From Mytilus edulis (lineage: Eukaryota > Mollusca > Bivalvia > Mytilida > Mytilidae), in the NCBI RefSeq assembly GCF_963676685.1, contig NC_092348.1, positions 29,983,386 through 30,047,385 on the forward strand: 64,000 nt of DNA, in the 5' to 3' direction. Under the pieces are notes generated by a model. That model had not been told where the DNA came from, did no database searches, and worked only from the letters and a program-made list of their open reading frames with translations. Below, piece by piece: positions 12,501 to 27,500 of this stretch (position 1 is its first letter; the number at the start of each line of letters is the position of its first letter). The position numbers and the translations under genes were made by a program.

Positions 12501-15500
12501 ATATCTGTCGTACCTGATTGCCATTGTCCCTTAAACATGTGACATGCACGAGAGAATCGGTATACAGTTTTAAGAAGTTCATTGTGATGTATGCTTGCTC
12601 CATGCAGAGTTTTCGGTCCTTTCTCTGATAATTCTGCATAGGAGATTGGCTCAGTGTTTTAAATCCCATGTTGCTTGATTGATAGAAACAAATCACTTAT
12701 GTTTTCAGGTTAACATATTTCTCAGTTTTTAGATTAATTTTACAGAATTATAACTCAATGAACATAAAGTGAGTTATATTTTTTTCCAGGAAAATTATGA
12801 ACGTAACATATTCAAACCTTAGATAACGCTATGTGTGGAAATGTTTCCCAGCTAAGTATAGTTTCCTCTCCAGTTTTACCATTAAGTTGACCTTTGAGGA
12901 TTCTTGATGAAGTAACAGTCGACATGCTCATCCCGTCTCCAAGCATGATAATGGTATTTTTTGCTTTCCCAATAATTGGTTGGTTCTTGATAGCATTGTC
13001 TAAGTCGGCTTTTGCTCGATTCCTCCAATACAATGGAGCTTTAAAAAAAATACTCAAAATGAGGCTTTGTAACAGTTTGAAACCGTGGATATGTTGATTA
13101 TCTTGATTTATATGTTGAAATGTTTTCATAAAACTGTAATTGTTACAAATAGGGTAAGTACTTGAAATTTTATATACACTCCCCTTTTAAATGGTCGTAT
13201 TTTTATGGTACATTTCAAAAAATGGGACACATACAATGACGATAATTAAAGCATCTTTATTATTACAAAGATTTTGTATCTGCACATACTTAAAATAATG
13301 AAAAGTTGCCAAGGAAATAATTTTAAAAACAAAGAAACATTAAATCGAAACAACAAGATAGCAAACACCAAACCCACCATTAACCCGTGGTTAGAATGTT
13401 TCATGATCAATATCAGAAAGCAAAGAAGGTGACACAAGTGCAGAAAGATTTATGAATATTCATCAGCTGATCGTGACGCATATTATTATTTTTATCATAG
13501 ATCCATAAAATGTAGCTAGTCTTTTATTTAGAATGTATAACCAGTTTATGCCAATCGTGTACTGGGCGCCGAATGGGACTCTTGTGGTTTTGTACAAAAT
13601 TCAATTCTGTCATAACAAAATTGTGAGACAAAATTGACTGTTGTGAGACAAAAATGACTTTTGTGAGCACAAAAGTGATTTTTGTGACGACAAAATTGAC
13701 AAAATTGGATTTTTTCTCTCAAAATTGAGTTTTGTCTCACAATAGACAATTTTGTCTCACAAATGCCAATTTTGTCTCACAAAAGTCAATTTTGTCTCAC
13801 AAAAGTCAATTTTGTCTCACAAAAGTTAAATTTGTCTCACAAAAGTCAATTTTGTCTCACAAAAGTCAATTTTGTCTCACAAAAGTCAATTTTGTCTCAC
13901 AAAAGTTAATTTTGAATTTTGTGTCACAAAAGTTAATTTTGTGTCACAAAAGTCGATTTTGTATGCAAATTAGTTCACAGGGTATTATAATCTAATTTGC
14001 CTACAAAATTGACTTTTGTCGCCCAATTTTCAAATTAGGTAACAAAAGTAAAGTCTGTGTTACAAAAATGAATTTTGTCATGACAAAAGTAACTTTTGTC
14101 CACTGAAAGATAATTTTGTATGACAAAATTTTAAATTTGTAGTCTGCTACAAAATTTTAAATTTGTAGTCTGCTACAAATTTTGTTAAACTGAACTCATT
14201 TTTGTTGAACAAAACTCACTTTTGTCAGTACAAAATTGAATTTCGAGTACAAAACCACAAGAGTCCCATTCGGCGCCCCGTAATCATGTGCCATGTCTAG
14301 ATATGGAATTCTTTTAAATTTTAAAACTTTCAAACAGTTTGGTATCTCTACATATAATCAAATAAGACAGAATACATATGTATTCAATGAAATATGTTCT
14401 GTATGACAAGGTAGCTCTAGCCTTAAAACATTGGTTTACTGAACGTACGTGAAAAATATGTTTTGTGATGTTAACATATATATATATTGCATTTTTTCCA
14501 ATCTCGATTATGTAAGAAACTAAAATTTGACCACAGATTTTTTTCTCATTTTTCAACATAGAATGTTAGAGGTAGTAACAGCTAATAATAAAGTTCTTCA
14601 TACATTGTCATAAGCGTGGGTTAAAGCAATTATTAAATGCTGGTACACATGACAAACTTTCATACTGTCAATTGTCATTCAAAGGTTATCGTGTCTACTT
14701 TTAAGGTTAAAACGACAGACTTTCTAGTGGACCAAGATTTATGGAACGCCACAACTGCCTAATGATAAGAATAATCATGTCATTAAGGCTAGAGATATAT
14801 CATGAAGCAAATGTTCTATACTGTAAAGACATTTGACTATAATACTCTGTCAATTCGCTATATCACTGAGATACATTTATATACTATAAAGACATTTGAC
14901 TATAATACTCTGTCAATTCGCTATATCACTAAGGTACATTTATATACTATAAAGACATTTGACTATAATACTCTGTCAATTCGCTATATCACCAAGGTAC
15001 ATTTATGTACTATAAGAGAATTCTCGATATCTGACTTTACTAACGTCATACATAAAGTATACGTAAGAAATCACAATTAAGACTATATTTGAGATTGAAT
15101 TGTCTCCCTTTTTCCAAATAAAAAAACCATATCAAAATGCATTCAGCTGTAATTTCGCCATTATCTTCATATTTTTCTTAATCTAATTAGGATATTTGAA
15201 TTAAGACAACATTGTTGTACATAGGGAAAACGTTTATTTTCAGTTAGGGAATCATGAATACATTGAACAATTAAAACAATCTAGTTACTACATACGTGTA
15301 AGTCTTTTTGTTTATAAGAAACAAACCGATCAAAAACCAGATACAGCCCAATGCCATTAATGGACTGTTTTATGCTTTATGGTCTGGTGTGGTCTTTTTA
15401 GAATGTTTTCGTCTTTCATTTTTTTCATACTTCGTCATCCCGGGCTTTAATATCTCAGATCGTTAATCTATGTCCTAGCTTAGACTATTTCTTACGAGTT

Positions 15501-18500
15501 ATTTAGTGTGAATTGTTGTAACTGTCTTTTTAAATTGATTTTTACTGACTGCTGTTGCATCACTTTCTAAACTAAGGATAGCATTTTGAGTCGGTAAACA
15601 TGTTTGTCCACCGCCATAATTTATGCTCGGTCATATGCTACTCAGTGCTTGACTTTGTTGCTGTTTATAATATTTGTGTTTGGTTCGCACATGTTTGCTT
15701 TCTCGTTTTAATTCCCTTGTCTTTCCCTTTCCAAAATAGTGATTTTGTCAGTGCATAATTAATCGATCTTTAAGCGTGCATGCACGTCTTCAACTTGAAA
15801 AAGCAGTTTCGATTTTTTAGTATTTATAGTGATTCTGGTAACTTAAAATTATTGACCATTAAACCTTAAGAAAAATAATCGTAATTAATGGAAGCAAAGG
15901 AAGGTATAAAGAGGTGATATCCAGTTTAGGATTCAATAACTGGAGACACTGCTATACATCTGTTGTACTTTGTTAAAAATGTCAAGGGTTACTTATTAAG
16001 TCAAAGCATATTATCATTAAACTATTATAATTGAAATAAAAAATCTCAAAATACAAATATCATCTCACTTTGTTGACCGTCAATCCACGATTTTCAAACC
16101 AAAATAGGTTGTATCTCTAATTTAAAGTTGTGTTTGACGTAATTATATATAGTTATCATAACTAGTATTTTGAGGGTTTTTTTCTCTCCGTAAAAAAACC
16201 TTCAGATATACCGTATAGTCAAGTCAGAATCAACATATGTGTGAAATTATAAAAAATCAAAAGATAAATGTTTATGGTTGATACAAAACTTCACGCCAAC
16301 ATATAAATGTGTCGTATATCTTGTATCAAGATAGTTCTTATTTGTTTATTGTCGTCAGTACATAATTTAGGCAATCTGAAATTGAGCCCTGGGTCTGAAC
16401 TAAAGCTAAAAAATGAAGGCCATACGGTAACCAATAGTTGCTTAAAATCAACATTATTTCCCCTGATAGTTAGCTATCTGATTGTTAATACTGTTAGATG
16501 TCGACGATTCATCTTTTGTGGTTGAACAAAGGATTTTTTTTGGCTTCATATATATACTTCATTAAATTGTCTTTACGAAATAAAATGCCCCTCCGCACCA
16601 AATATTTAAACACATAAAAATATGGTTCGTTCCTTCTATGATGTTAACATTAGAAAGAAAAATAACGGAACATCTGAGTTGCTATCTCCTTGCCACATTC
16701 TACCAAATATCTCTTTAAACGAGTATCCACAGTAAGGTTGAACATATAAATAACGAAGTTAATTTATGGGAAGAATTTCTTGCAAATACGTTTACGAAAT
16801 ATCGAATGAAACAAGTGTGAACACAGACTAGCGTGGACAGTATCAAGCATATAAGAGAATTACTCGGTCAAACTCATAAGACCCAAACAAATTCGAACTT
16901 GATCTGGATTTTATCATGGACATTTGCCAGCCAGACGATACCACCAGATAGACCAGCAGAAAGACAGATAAACAGACAGATCAGACCACCAGAAAGACAG
17001 ATATACAGACAGATAAGACCACCACACCGACAAGACCATCAGACAGAGAGACCGACAGGCAAGACCCCCAGACAGTCACACAAACAAGACCATAAGACAG
17101 ACACACAAAAAAGACCACCAGACAGACACACAAACAAGACTACCAAACAGGCACAGACAGACAAGACAATCAGACAGACAGCAAGCCAGACAAGACAACC
17201 AGACACACAGACAGCCAGACCAGACCACCAGATAGACAGAAAAGACCACCAGACAGACAGAAAAGACCACAATACAGACAGACAGACAGACAAGACCACC
17301 AGACAGACAGACATACCAGATAAACAGACAGACAGACAAGAACACCAGATAAACAGACAGACAGACAAGAACACCAGATAAACAGACAGACAGACAAGAA
17401 CACCAGACAGACAGACATACAAGACAACTAGACTAGACCACCAAACAGACAGACAGACAAGACCACCAGACAGATATACAGAGAAGACCACCAGACAGAC
17501 AAGACAAATAAGACCACCAGACAGACAGACCAAAAAGATTACAAGACAGAGACAAACAAATATAATAAAGTCTCCTACAGCTCCACTTCACAGGTCAGGG
17601 ACTTGTATATCTAGTTAACACTTTAGTCTAGATGATTAACGATCTATATCAATCAACAAAATGTTTTATAGCTAATTAGGCACAAGTCCCACACAAATCA
17701 ATTTAGTTTAGTTACCAATTAAACTTAACCAAACTTAAACTAAATCAGCATATCTTTGCGTCTTGGCTTTAAAAGCCATATATAAATATGTAACATAACG
17801 TTGCTATGAAATAAAGAGAAGAGCAAATATATTTGAGGGTTTCTACAATGTACATGAAGTACTGTTGAGACCGAATATCTACAGATAAGCCTTTTTCAAA
17901 TGATTTTTACAGTTCGTTCTTATGTTGTACTATAAAACCACTGTTCCAGGTCAGGGGAGGGTTGGGACTCCGCCACATTACGTACATATGTGCCTGTCCC
18001 AAATCTAGAGCCTGTAATTCAGTGGTTGTCGTTTGGTGCCGTGTTACATATTCGTTTTCTCGTTCATTTTTTTTTGCACATTAATTAGGACGTTAGTTTT
18101 TTCGTTTGCATTGTAAAACGTTTTACATTTGTCATTTCGTGGCCTTCTATAGCTGACTATACGGTATGGGCTTTGCTCATTGATGAAGGCTCTACTGTGA
18201 CCATTTTTATTAATTTCTGTGTCATTTGGTCTCCTGTGAAGAGTTGTCTCATCGGCAATCACACCTCATCTTTTTTTTTATTATTATTTTAAACGAGAAA
18301 CATTTATCAAACATACCAACAAACGACAAGCACTGTTCCTGACTTAAATTCCTGACTTAGAACAGGTGCATATAATATATGCTGCGGGTTTGAATGTTTT
18401 AACAGGCGCCAACCTTCACCCTAAAACTGATACAGCAGTATAACATTACAATTGAAAAGACACACTATAAAATATTAATTGAAAATGGCTTTACTCTTAG

Positions 18501-21500
18501 ACTATAAAAAAATGAATGTAATATGAAATCGTGTACGTTTGACTGAAATTTCTGCAAATTTACTTTGCATATGTTGTAATGGCTCTTGCTCTTTCTGCAT
18601 GAAAGAGAATAAAATTTCAGAAAGCTAAAAAAAATAATAATTTTGCAACCATCAGCTACATTAATTTTCTTTTATCTGTTTTGACTCCTTATAATTATAA
18701 AATCTTGATTTATTTCCTTGCAAAACTTCTAAGCTTGTTCGATTTCATGTAGCATGTGCTGCAACGCATTTAAAAAGATTGGAATTGATGACAGGGGACT
18801 CTACAAAGATCCTTTAGTAATCTAAATAAATGTTCATAGGTTGACAAATGACATTGCACATTAACGGAACAACTGTAAAAATACAAATTTCGTCTTCACC
18901 GAAAACTTTAATAATCAATTTGGAAAAAAATGTATAACATATGTCAACTTAAATTAAAAGATACTGATAAATTTCATTTTATCTATAAAAATCGTATTTT
19001 TTTTTAGCTTACTGTCAAAAAAAATATATATCTGTAAAAAGAATCACCGACTTACCATCTTACGTATGCAGTCAGTGATTAAGTTCGTAATACATAAGTT
19101 TTCACCTTTTTAACGGTCTAAAAATGATTTTGGGAAAAGAAAGACAATCCAAATTAATAATTTTCACTTTCATACGTACAATGTATGCTTGAAAGGTATA
19201 AATAACATGAAGTTGACGCTTCATACGTACAAATACCATTGTTAAGTTACATTTAATGTATAAAGTAGATACTTATGTCGCTTGTGTTGTTTTCTCTACT
19301 AAGACATTTGACTATAATACTCTGTCAATTCGTTATATCACTAAGGTACATTTATGTACTATAAAGACATTTGACTATAATACTCTGTCAATTCGCTATA
19401 TCACTAAGGTACATTTATATACTATAAAGACATTTAACTATAATACTCTGTCAATTCGCTATATCACTAAGGTACATTTATATACTATAAAGACATTTGA
19501 CTATAATACTCTGTCAATTCGCTATATCACTAAGGTACATTTATATACTATAACGACATTTGACTATAATACTCTGTCAATTCGCTATATCACTAAGGTA
19601 CATTTATATACTATAACGACATTTGACTATAATACTCTGTCAATTCGCTATATCACTAAGGTACATTTATATACTATAAAGACATTTGACTACAATACTC
19701 TGTCAATTCGCTATATCACTAAGGTACATTTATATACTATAACGACATTTGACTGTAATACTCTGTCAATTCGCTATATCACTAAGATACATCTATATAC
19801 TATAAAGACACTTTGATATAACATGGAGCTACCTTTTTCATACTATTCTGTCATTTCACTTGTTATGAAGATAATATTTTATACTGTGAAAACATCTGGA
19901 TATAGCACGGAGCTACATTTTCATACTGATTTGTCCATTTGCTAAACTATAATGTGATATTGCAATGGCATAAAGATACATTTTATATTATAAAGACATC
20001 TTAATATAACATTAAGCAACTTTCTTATACCAAGTTGTCACCTCAGTATATTATAACGATACATTTCTACACTATACAATCATCTCGATAAAACATGAAA
20101 CAATTTTGTCATACTATTATGTCATATAACTAACTTATAAAGACATATTTCAATATCAAGCTAACAATTCTTATATCACGGGATGTCATCTATATATATA
20201 CCAGTAGACTATTTGATTACACTATATATGGCTCAATTTCTTTAATTGTTTTTACATAGGCGGTAATGGTAACGTTTTTTACTGTAGCTCAATCCATATC
20301 GTAAACTTGGATATGTATCATAGCTCGTTTCGAAGCTGTGACATTTTCAAATATGTGGTTAAATTTTCGGGGTACGAAGTGAGATTACTTTTTCCGTAAA
20401 TTAGCAAACCCCGAACATCCTTTTGTGATGCGGCTCCTTGTGGTAAAATATCCCCTTTTTAACACAATAAGTTCTTTGAAAATTTAATACTTTGAACACA
20501 TTCAATAGCTCCATAGTTTTTACACATTTATTCTATGTTCCTCTACTTTCCTAATCACCACAAATAATTAAGTTCAGTCATTTGTTAAAAATAGAAACAT
20601 GTCCAATATCACTACACAGAGAATTTTTCTTTACACGTGACTTTTGAGTTCCTCATTTCGAGGCGCATTAGGGATGTTGTCCCATATAAGATCATTTCAT
20701 CATACCATAAGACCATTTCATCGTACCATAAGACAAAGCTATAAATAGCGGAGAAAACGCCCCGCAAAATTCATCAGCAACATCGATTGTAATAAAACAA
20801 AAAGGCCGTGAAGGGAATCTTTTTGCGGACCTCAGGGAATCGCTTTCAAGATGAATACATTTATCGACTCTAATGTTGCATTTGCCCTCAGCAATGCGGA
20901 GTTGAAAAGACTTAGTTTCGACTAGATTAGCGACACATACAGATTGGTACCCCAAAAAAATAAACAAGCCCAAACTAAATAACACAAAAGACAAAAAAAA
21001 AAAAAAGATAGCCTATATTCTTTTCGCCAAATTTTGATCATCATTAAAGCAACTTGTTTTTTAGTTAGTTTACTTAAAACACGTGTTTGCAAATCATTTT
21101 GACAGGTATACCGGTACGATGCAAAATGAGTAACCCGTTTCCCGTACCAATTTTCCCCGTATCCATTATGATTTAGCCGTATTCTTGAATATTATTATTA
21201 ACTTAAAGCTGAAAGATAGTCAAGATCGGCAAATATTTGAGCTGACATTAATGTTAAAATCATAATGATCTGTAAAATGAAGTTAACAAATCTATGCTGA
21301 AAGTCGATAAATCTTTATTTTTCTATCTACATTTTACGAACTTATCTACCGGTTTACATATACAAATCTTTGGGTCATGTACGCTAACCTTTTCGTATTA
21401 GAATGAATGATAATTTTAAAATGTAAGTGCAACCTGAATTATAACAAACAATTACATTCATATATACAAGTAATTTTCAGCCAGCCAAATAGGCTTACGA

Positions 21501-24500
21501 TCTAGTCTTAGATGCATGATTTATTTATTAGTTGTTAGTGGCTTTGAACTAGCACTAGCTGTCAGATAACTGCGAGTACTCTCAGATCTGTTCCTCGTGT
21601 CTTTTTGTTCTTGGGATGTACAAGTACCCGGCCACGTCCACTTGTATGTTTGTGCATCTGATGAGTTAAGCCTTTTTCAACTGATTTGTATAGTTCGTTC
21701 TTATGTTGTATTGTTATACCACTGTCCCATGTTAGTGGGAGGATTGGGATCCCGCTATCATGTTTAACCCCGCCACATAATGTATGTATGTGCTTGTCCC
21801 ATGTCAGGAGCCTGTAATTCAGTGGTTGTCGTTTGTTTATGTGAAACATATTTTTTTTCGTTCATTTTTTTATATATAATAATAAGGCCGTTAGTTTTCT
21901 CGTTTGAATTGTTTCACATTGTCATTTCGGGGCCTTTTATAGCTGACTATGCGGTATGGGCTTTGCTCATTGTTGAAGGCTGTACGGTGACCTATAGTTG
22001 TTAAGTTCTGTGTCATTGTGGTCTCTTATGGACAGTTGTTTCCTTGGCAGTCATACCACATCTTCTTTTTTTATATTATGATGCACTGTACATTATATAT
22101 AAATAAATAAATATAGTTCGTATAATTAAGATTTATAAAATGTATAACATTTAAAAAAAATTGCTTATGTGAAAGTGTAACTTTTTTTCCATTTTGCATG
22201 GTTTGGATTCATGTGGCGTGTTAAGAAATTGAGTATCAAAGTGTTGAAGAGGGAAAATTATCGTATATTTCTGACATAATCTACTACCTATTCACATATT
22301 CAGCATGTATTTGTTGTTTGAAATATGCCGATATTCAAACCACGTTAACTTTTTCCTGTCCCGATATGAATGTAATATTTGTTACTGGACGATAAACACT
22401 TGTTCATCACTTTCATCCATTTTTCTCCAATTAACAATCCAGCCTAAGACTTGAAATTCAACGGGATATAGTATATATATTTCGCATCGACATTATTATA
22501 ATATAGTTGATTAGTGTTCATTTTGAATCCTTTATTTCGGTTTATTCATTCGTTTCTATTTCGTTTCTCACTTTATTGTGACCAATAGTATCGTACTTGC
22601 CTGATGTTGGTACGGAGGTTACTGTTCGGTTTGGGTACGGAACGATATTCCAAAACATAAATGTTTTCAGCATGTCGTCATCTCAATAGGGGGTGGGGGT
22701 AGACTTCCTATATACTAGGTTATAGGGTGTACAGCTTGAATATGTCCATTTTTCTGCTAATTATTGTGTGAATAGGTAGGAAAAAATATCAGAAATATAT
22801 GATAAGAATAAAAAAAAATCCCTTTACTTGTTAAATAAAAAGCCCGGTTTTTTTCACAGCCAAAAGTCGGGGTGTTCATGGCTGTGTTTCTGTCCATAAA
22901 TTTTCCTGACCGTCACTTTGGTAGTTAATTTTTCAACACACCTCATGAAACCAAACCAAAATGGAAAAAGGTCACACTTTCACATATGCAAATTTTAAAT
23001 GATGTGCATTTGTAGAATCTTAATTATACGGAAAGGGTAGGGTACCGGAAATCCAACGACACTCTCTATCAATTGAGTATTGAAATGCACGTCCTCCCGG
23101 GCACCTTTGACCCGAAGATGTCTATGTAAAACGCTAGATAAATTCGTAAAAATTATATAGATAAATTAAGATTTATCAACTATCAGCGTGGATTTGTTAA
23201 CTTCATTTTACAGATCATTACGTTCTAAATTTGGCGAAAAGAATATAGGCCATCTTTTGGGTTTTGTCTTTTATGTTATTAAGTTTTTGTTTGTTAATTT
23301 TTGGGGGTACCAATCTGTATGTGTCGCCTATCTTGTCGACACAAAATTGTTTCATGTTATATCGAGATGATTGTATAGTATAGAAATGTATTGTTATAAT
23401 ATACTGAGGTGACAACTTGGTATGAGAAAGTTGCTTAATGTTATATTAAGATGTCTTTATAATATAAAATGTATCTTTATGCCATTGCAATATCACATTA
23501 TAGTTTAGCAAATTGACAAATCAGTATGAAAATGTAGCTCCGTGTCTTTATAGTATATAGATGAATTCACAGAGTATTACAGTCAAATGTCGTTATAGTA
23601 TATAAATGTACCTTAGTGATCTAGCCAAATGACAGAGTATTATAGTCAAATGTCGTTATAGTATATAAATGTACCTTAGTGATAGAGCGAATAGACAGAG
23701 TATTATAGCCAAATGTCGTTATAGTATATAAATGTACCTTAGTGATATAGCGAATTGACAGAGTATTATAGTCAAATGTCTTTATAGTATATAAATGTAC
23801 CTTAGTGATATAGCATCGATGTTCTTCGGAACAAACGGAAGCTAAAAGATACGGAAGATTACAAAACTTTATACATTGAAACGGACCGTTCACGTCATGA
23901 ACGAATGCAAGAGGCGAACCTTCGGCGAATCATCAAATCGATTCCAAATTTGGAATTCCGGGGTGGTCGTGTTGTTGAAAAATCAGACTAATATGCATGC
24001 CAGTCAAATGAGACCGATGCAAAACTGACAATTGGTAGTTGGAACTGCAATGGCTGGTACGTTAAACGACAAAATGAAAATGGCAGATTTTTAAGGGAAA
24101 ATATTTAGGAGATAACTGTATTGTATTTTAAGCTCCGACGGCATCAATTGGGGATTTGATGGTCGCAAATTAAGTTTACTGGCGACGCGTTAGCGGAGAC
24201 AGTAAACGGGTATTTGCGACCATCAAATCCCAAATTGATGCCGTCAGAGCTTAAAATACAATATTGTTATCTCCATTCTAATGAAACTGACAGAAAACAA
24301 CGTTAAAACATGTATTTAAAATCTGTCATATGCTGTCTGCGCTTGCGCGTACGTCCCATAGCATCAATTGTCAATTGATGCCATGTAAGAAAGTGACGTT
24401 ATCCAATCAAAATGAACGTTACAAACGTTGTTGCATTAGAATTTAACTTCTTTGAATTGTGATGTGTATGGCATTTCTGAGACCCATCTAAAAGACAATG

Positions 24501-27500
24501 AAGCTATCGAACTGTATACTTGACAATTTTGACGTCGATATTCTTGACAATAGTAGAGATGATATTCTATGGATTAATTTGAAATTCAAACATGACCAAA
24601 ACTTTATGTTTTATCTGTGTGTGTGTTACCTGCAACCGGAACGGTCAAGTAGGGGCAACATTGCTCAGGAATTTTACGACCATCTTCTATCGCAAGTGTA
24701 TCTTTATAGTAGCCATAATCCAGTCCTAATTTGTGGTGATTTTAATGGGCGCATAGGAAACTCGCAAGATCTAACTGACTCTAGCGGTACTCAACCAGAA
24801 CGATGCTATATTGATTCTGTAAAAAATGCGTTTGGTGTATTTCTGTTGGAGTTCTTAAACGACTCAAATTGCTCTATGTTAAACGGAAGAGGAGACAGTT
24901 CAAAAGACAATTTTACGTACGTTTCGCCTATTGGTAAATCTGTCGTTGACTACATGATTACTCCGCATGCTTCGTTGACAAAATTTTACGATTTCGAGGT
25001 AAAACTTGTGTCAGACTTGCTGATCGATCACAATATTGAAGTACATCCCAACTCAAGAGTCCCAGATCACTCAGTATTACAGTGTTCATTCGATTATTCG
25101 GAGTATCGAAATTATACAAGCCCACAGGTAGCTAAAACGCCAATTTATGAAAACAACTGTGTAAAATCTGTGAGGCGAAAATATGACGTCACAAAGATCC
25201 CAAATGATATATTCAAGAGCGAACGATGTGTGCGCTGTTTAGACAACGTGGTCGATTCACCACTCGATCTTCATAACAGTGAACAAAGAATTAACTCAAT
25301 CTATGAAACGCTACTGAATGCAATTCATGACGAAATGGACAATGTTCTTGACTATAAAAATCTTGGACAAAGCACACACAAACGTAAACGCCGTAACACA
25401 AAACCGTACTGGAACAACGAATTACGAAATCTACTTCGGGAGGTAAATATTGCCGAAAAGAACTATTTGAGGTATCAGGGTGACCGTCGAACAAAAACAA
25501 AACGCAGGGAGATATTCAAAATAAAGCGTAAACAATTTGATAAACGTTTACGACAAGAAGAACGGAAATATACAGCTCAAAGACTAAATCGAATAAAATC
25601 AATCAATCAGGGCAATCCAAAATAATTTTGGCGTGAAATCAGTAAACTAGGTCCAGTAAAAACATCGACAAACATTGATAGTGTCAACATGGACGATGGG
25701 TCAGTGTCTCATGATCCCTCCGAAATTTTACAACGATGGAAAGAGGAGTACTCCGAACTGTTCTCTAGTGACAATACAAAAGTTGATTCTGAATTTGTTG
25801 AGCAACTGCAAAACCTTAATTCACAACTAGAGCGTGAATATGAAAACCTCCCTGTTAATCAAACATATGTTGACAACACGAGCACATCTGAATTGAACGA
25901 ACCTATTTCTCTTGATGAAATGAAACGTGCGCTAATGAGTTTAAAAAATGGCAAAGCAGTAGGAATAGACAATTTACCTAATGAAATACTAAAAAGTGAT
26001 GTACTGTCGAAAACTCTTCACGAACTGTTCAATGTGTGTTTTAGCTATGGAATTGTCCCAGATCCTTGGTGTCGAAGCATTATATGTCCTCTGCTAAAAA
26101 AAAGGCAAGGATTTCCGCAATCCGATGGATTACCGAAGCATAAGTCTGATGTCAACTGTCGCAAAAACATTTAGTCAAATTTTGAATGAAAGGCTCATCA
26201 GTCATCTCGAAAACAATAACTTTCTCAGTGAGGATCAAAACGGATTTAGGCGGCTTAGATCATGTCTGGACCATATCTTTTCACTGTGTACAATACTGAG
26301 AAACAGGAAACTGCAGAACATAGACACTTTTTTGTGCTTTGTTGACTTCAGCAAGAAAAGTGTTATACTCTGGAATAAACTTTTAGCCGTGGGTGTGTAT
26401 GGAAATATGTACAAAGTAATTAGGTGTGACTGTCTCTACTCAAAGCTACAAAGTGCAGTACGATTATCGCCTACGATGTTTACTGAATGGTTTTCCGTTG
26501 ATTCCGGTGTCCGTCAAGGGGATAATCTCGCTCCCACACTTTTTGCATTGTTTATTGATGAATTGGTACCACTCATTAACGGACTCTGTTGTGGCGCATT
26601 AATCGGTGCTTGCTATACGCTGACGATCTAGTTCTTATTTCGGGAACTGTTGATGGACTACTAAATCAGTTTAATGCTCTGAACGATTGGACAAAGACAC
26701 AATTAATGAACGTTAATACAGAAAAGACAAAAATTATGCATATTCGAAAGACTACAAAGGACAAAACTCAATTTACATTTCAACTAGGGGACAACATAGT
26801 TGCATTTGTAAATTAATATCCTTACTTGGGACTCACATTATCCGAGCATATTGATTATATTGATTATAATGTCTCTGTCAGTGAACTCGTAAGTGCAGGT
26901 AGTAGATCATTGGGATCATTGATATCTAAATTCTTTAATATGGGTAATATGGACTACGACATATTCACGAAAATTTATGAAAACACTGTTATTCCTGTTC
27001 TTGACTATGGATCCGGGGTATGGGGAGCAAAGAAATATGACAATATCGAACGTTTACATTATAGAGCTATCAGAACTTTTCTTGGCGTCGGCAAAACAAC
27101 ACCAATTCCAGCAATATTAGCAGACATGGGATGGCATTCACAACCAATGTAACGTTGTCCGCCTATGGTGTCGTCTTATGAACATGCCTGGTCATAGAAT
27201 TTGCCGAAAAGTGTTTGTTTGGGATCGTGACATGTCGAGACGTTACCGAAACACGTGGTTTAACAGCGCAAAAACGCTTCTGGACAGATGCAATCTTTCA
27301 CACCTAACTGAAAACGACTCCGCTATCTCAACAAGATTCATACTAGACTCTGTAAAAAGTAAACTTGTAGCTGACTTTAAAGACAAATGGTTTAACGAAA
27401 TAAACAATATGCCAAAGTTGAGGACATATAAACATATAAACATTTAAAAACCGAATGTTATGCCGAGCCATACGTACAAAAGCATTTAACAAGGACACAA

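Noticed and set aside
13732-13995. Periodic frame with FCLT/FVSQ/ILSHKS repeats (also at 51935-52184)
   Set aside because: Translation of the 20-bp array inside a fold-back element; three frames cycle because 20 is not a multiple of three.
17039-17533. Long Cys/Leu/Ser/Val-rich and Arg/Gln/Asp-rich frames on both strands
   Set aside because: Produced by the CAGA microsatellite, which lacks stop codons in several frames.
19303-20215. CRISPR-like array
   Set aside because: Units are contiguous and near-identical with no unique spacers, and the context is a eukaryotic intron.
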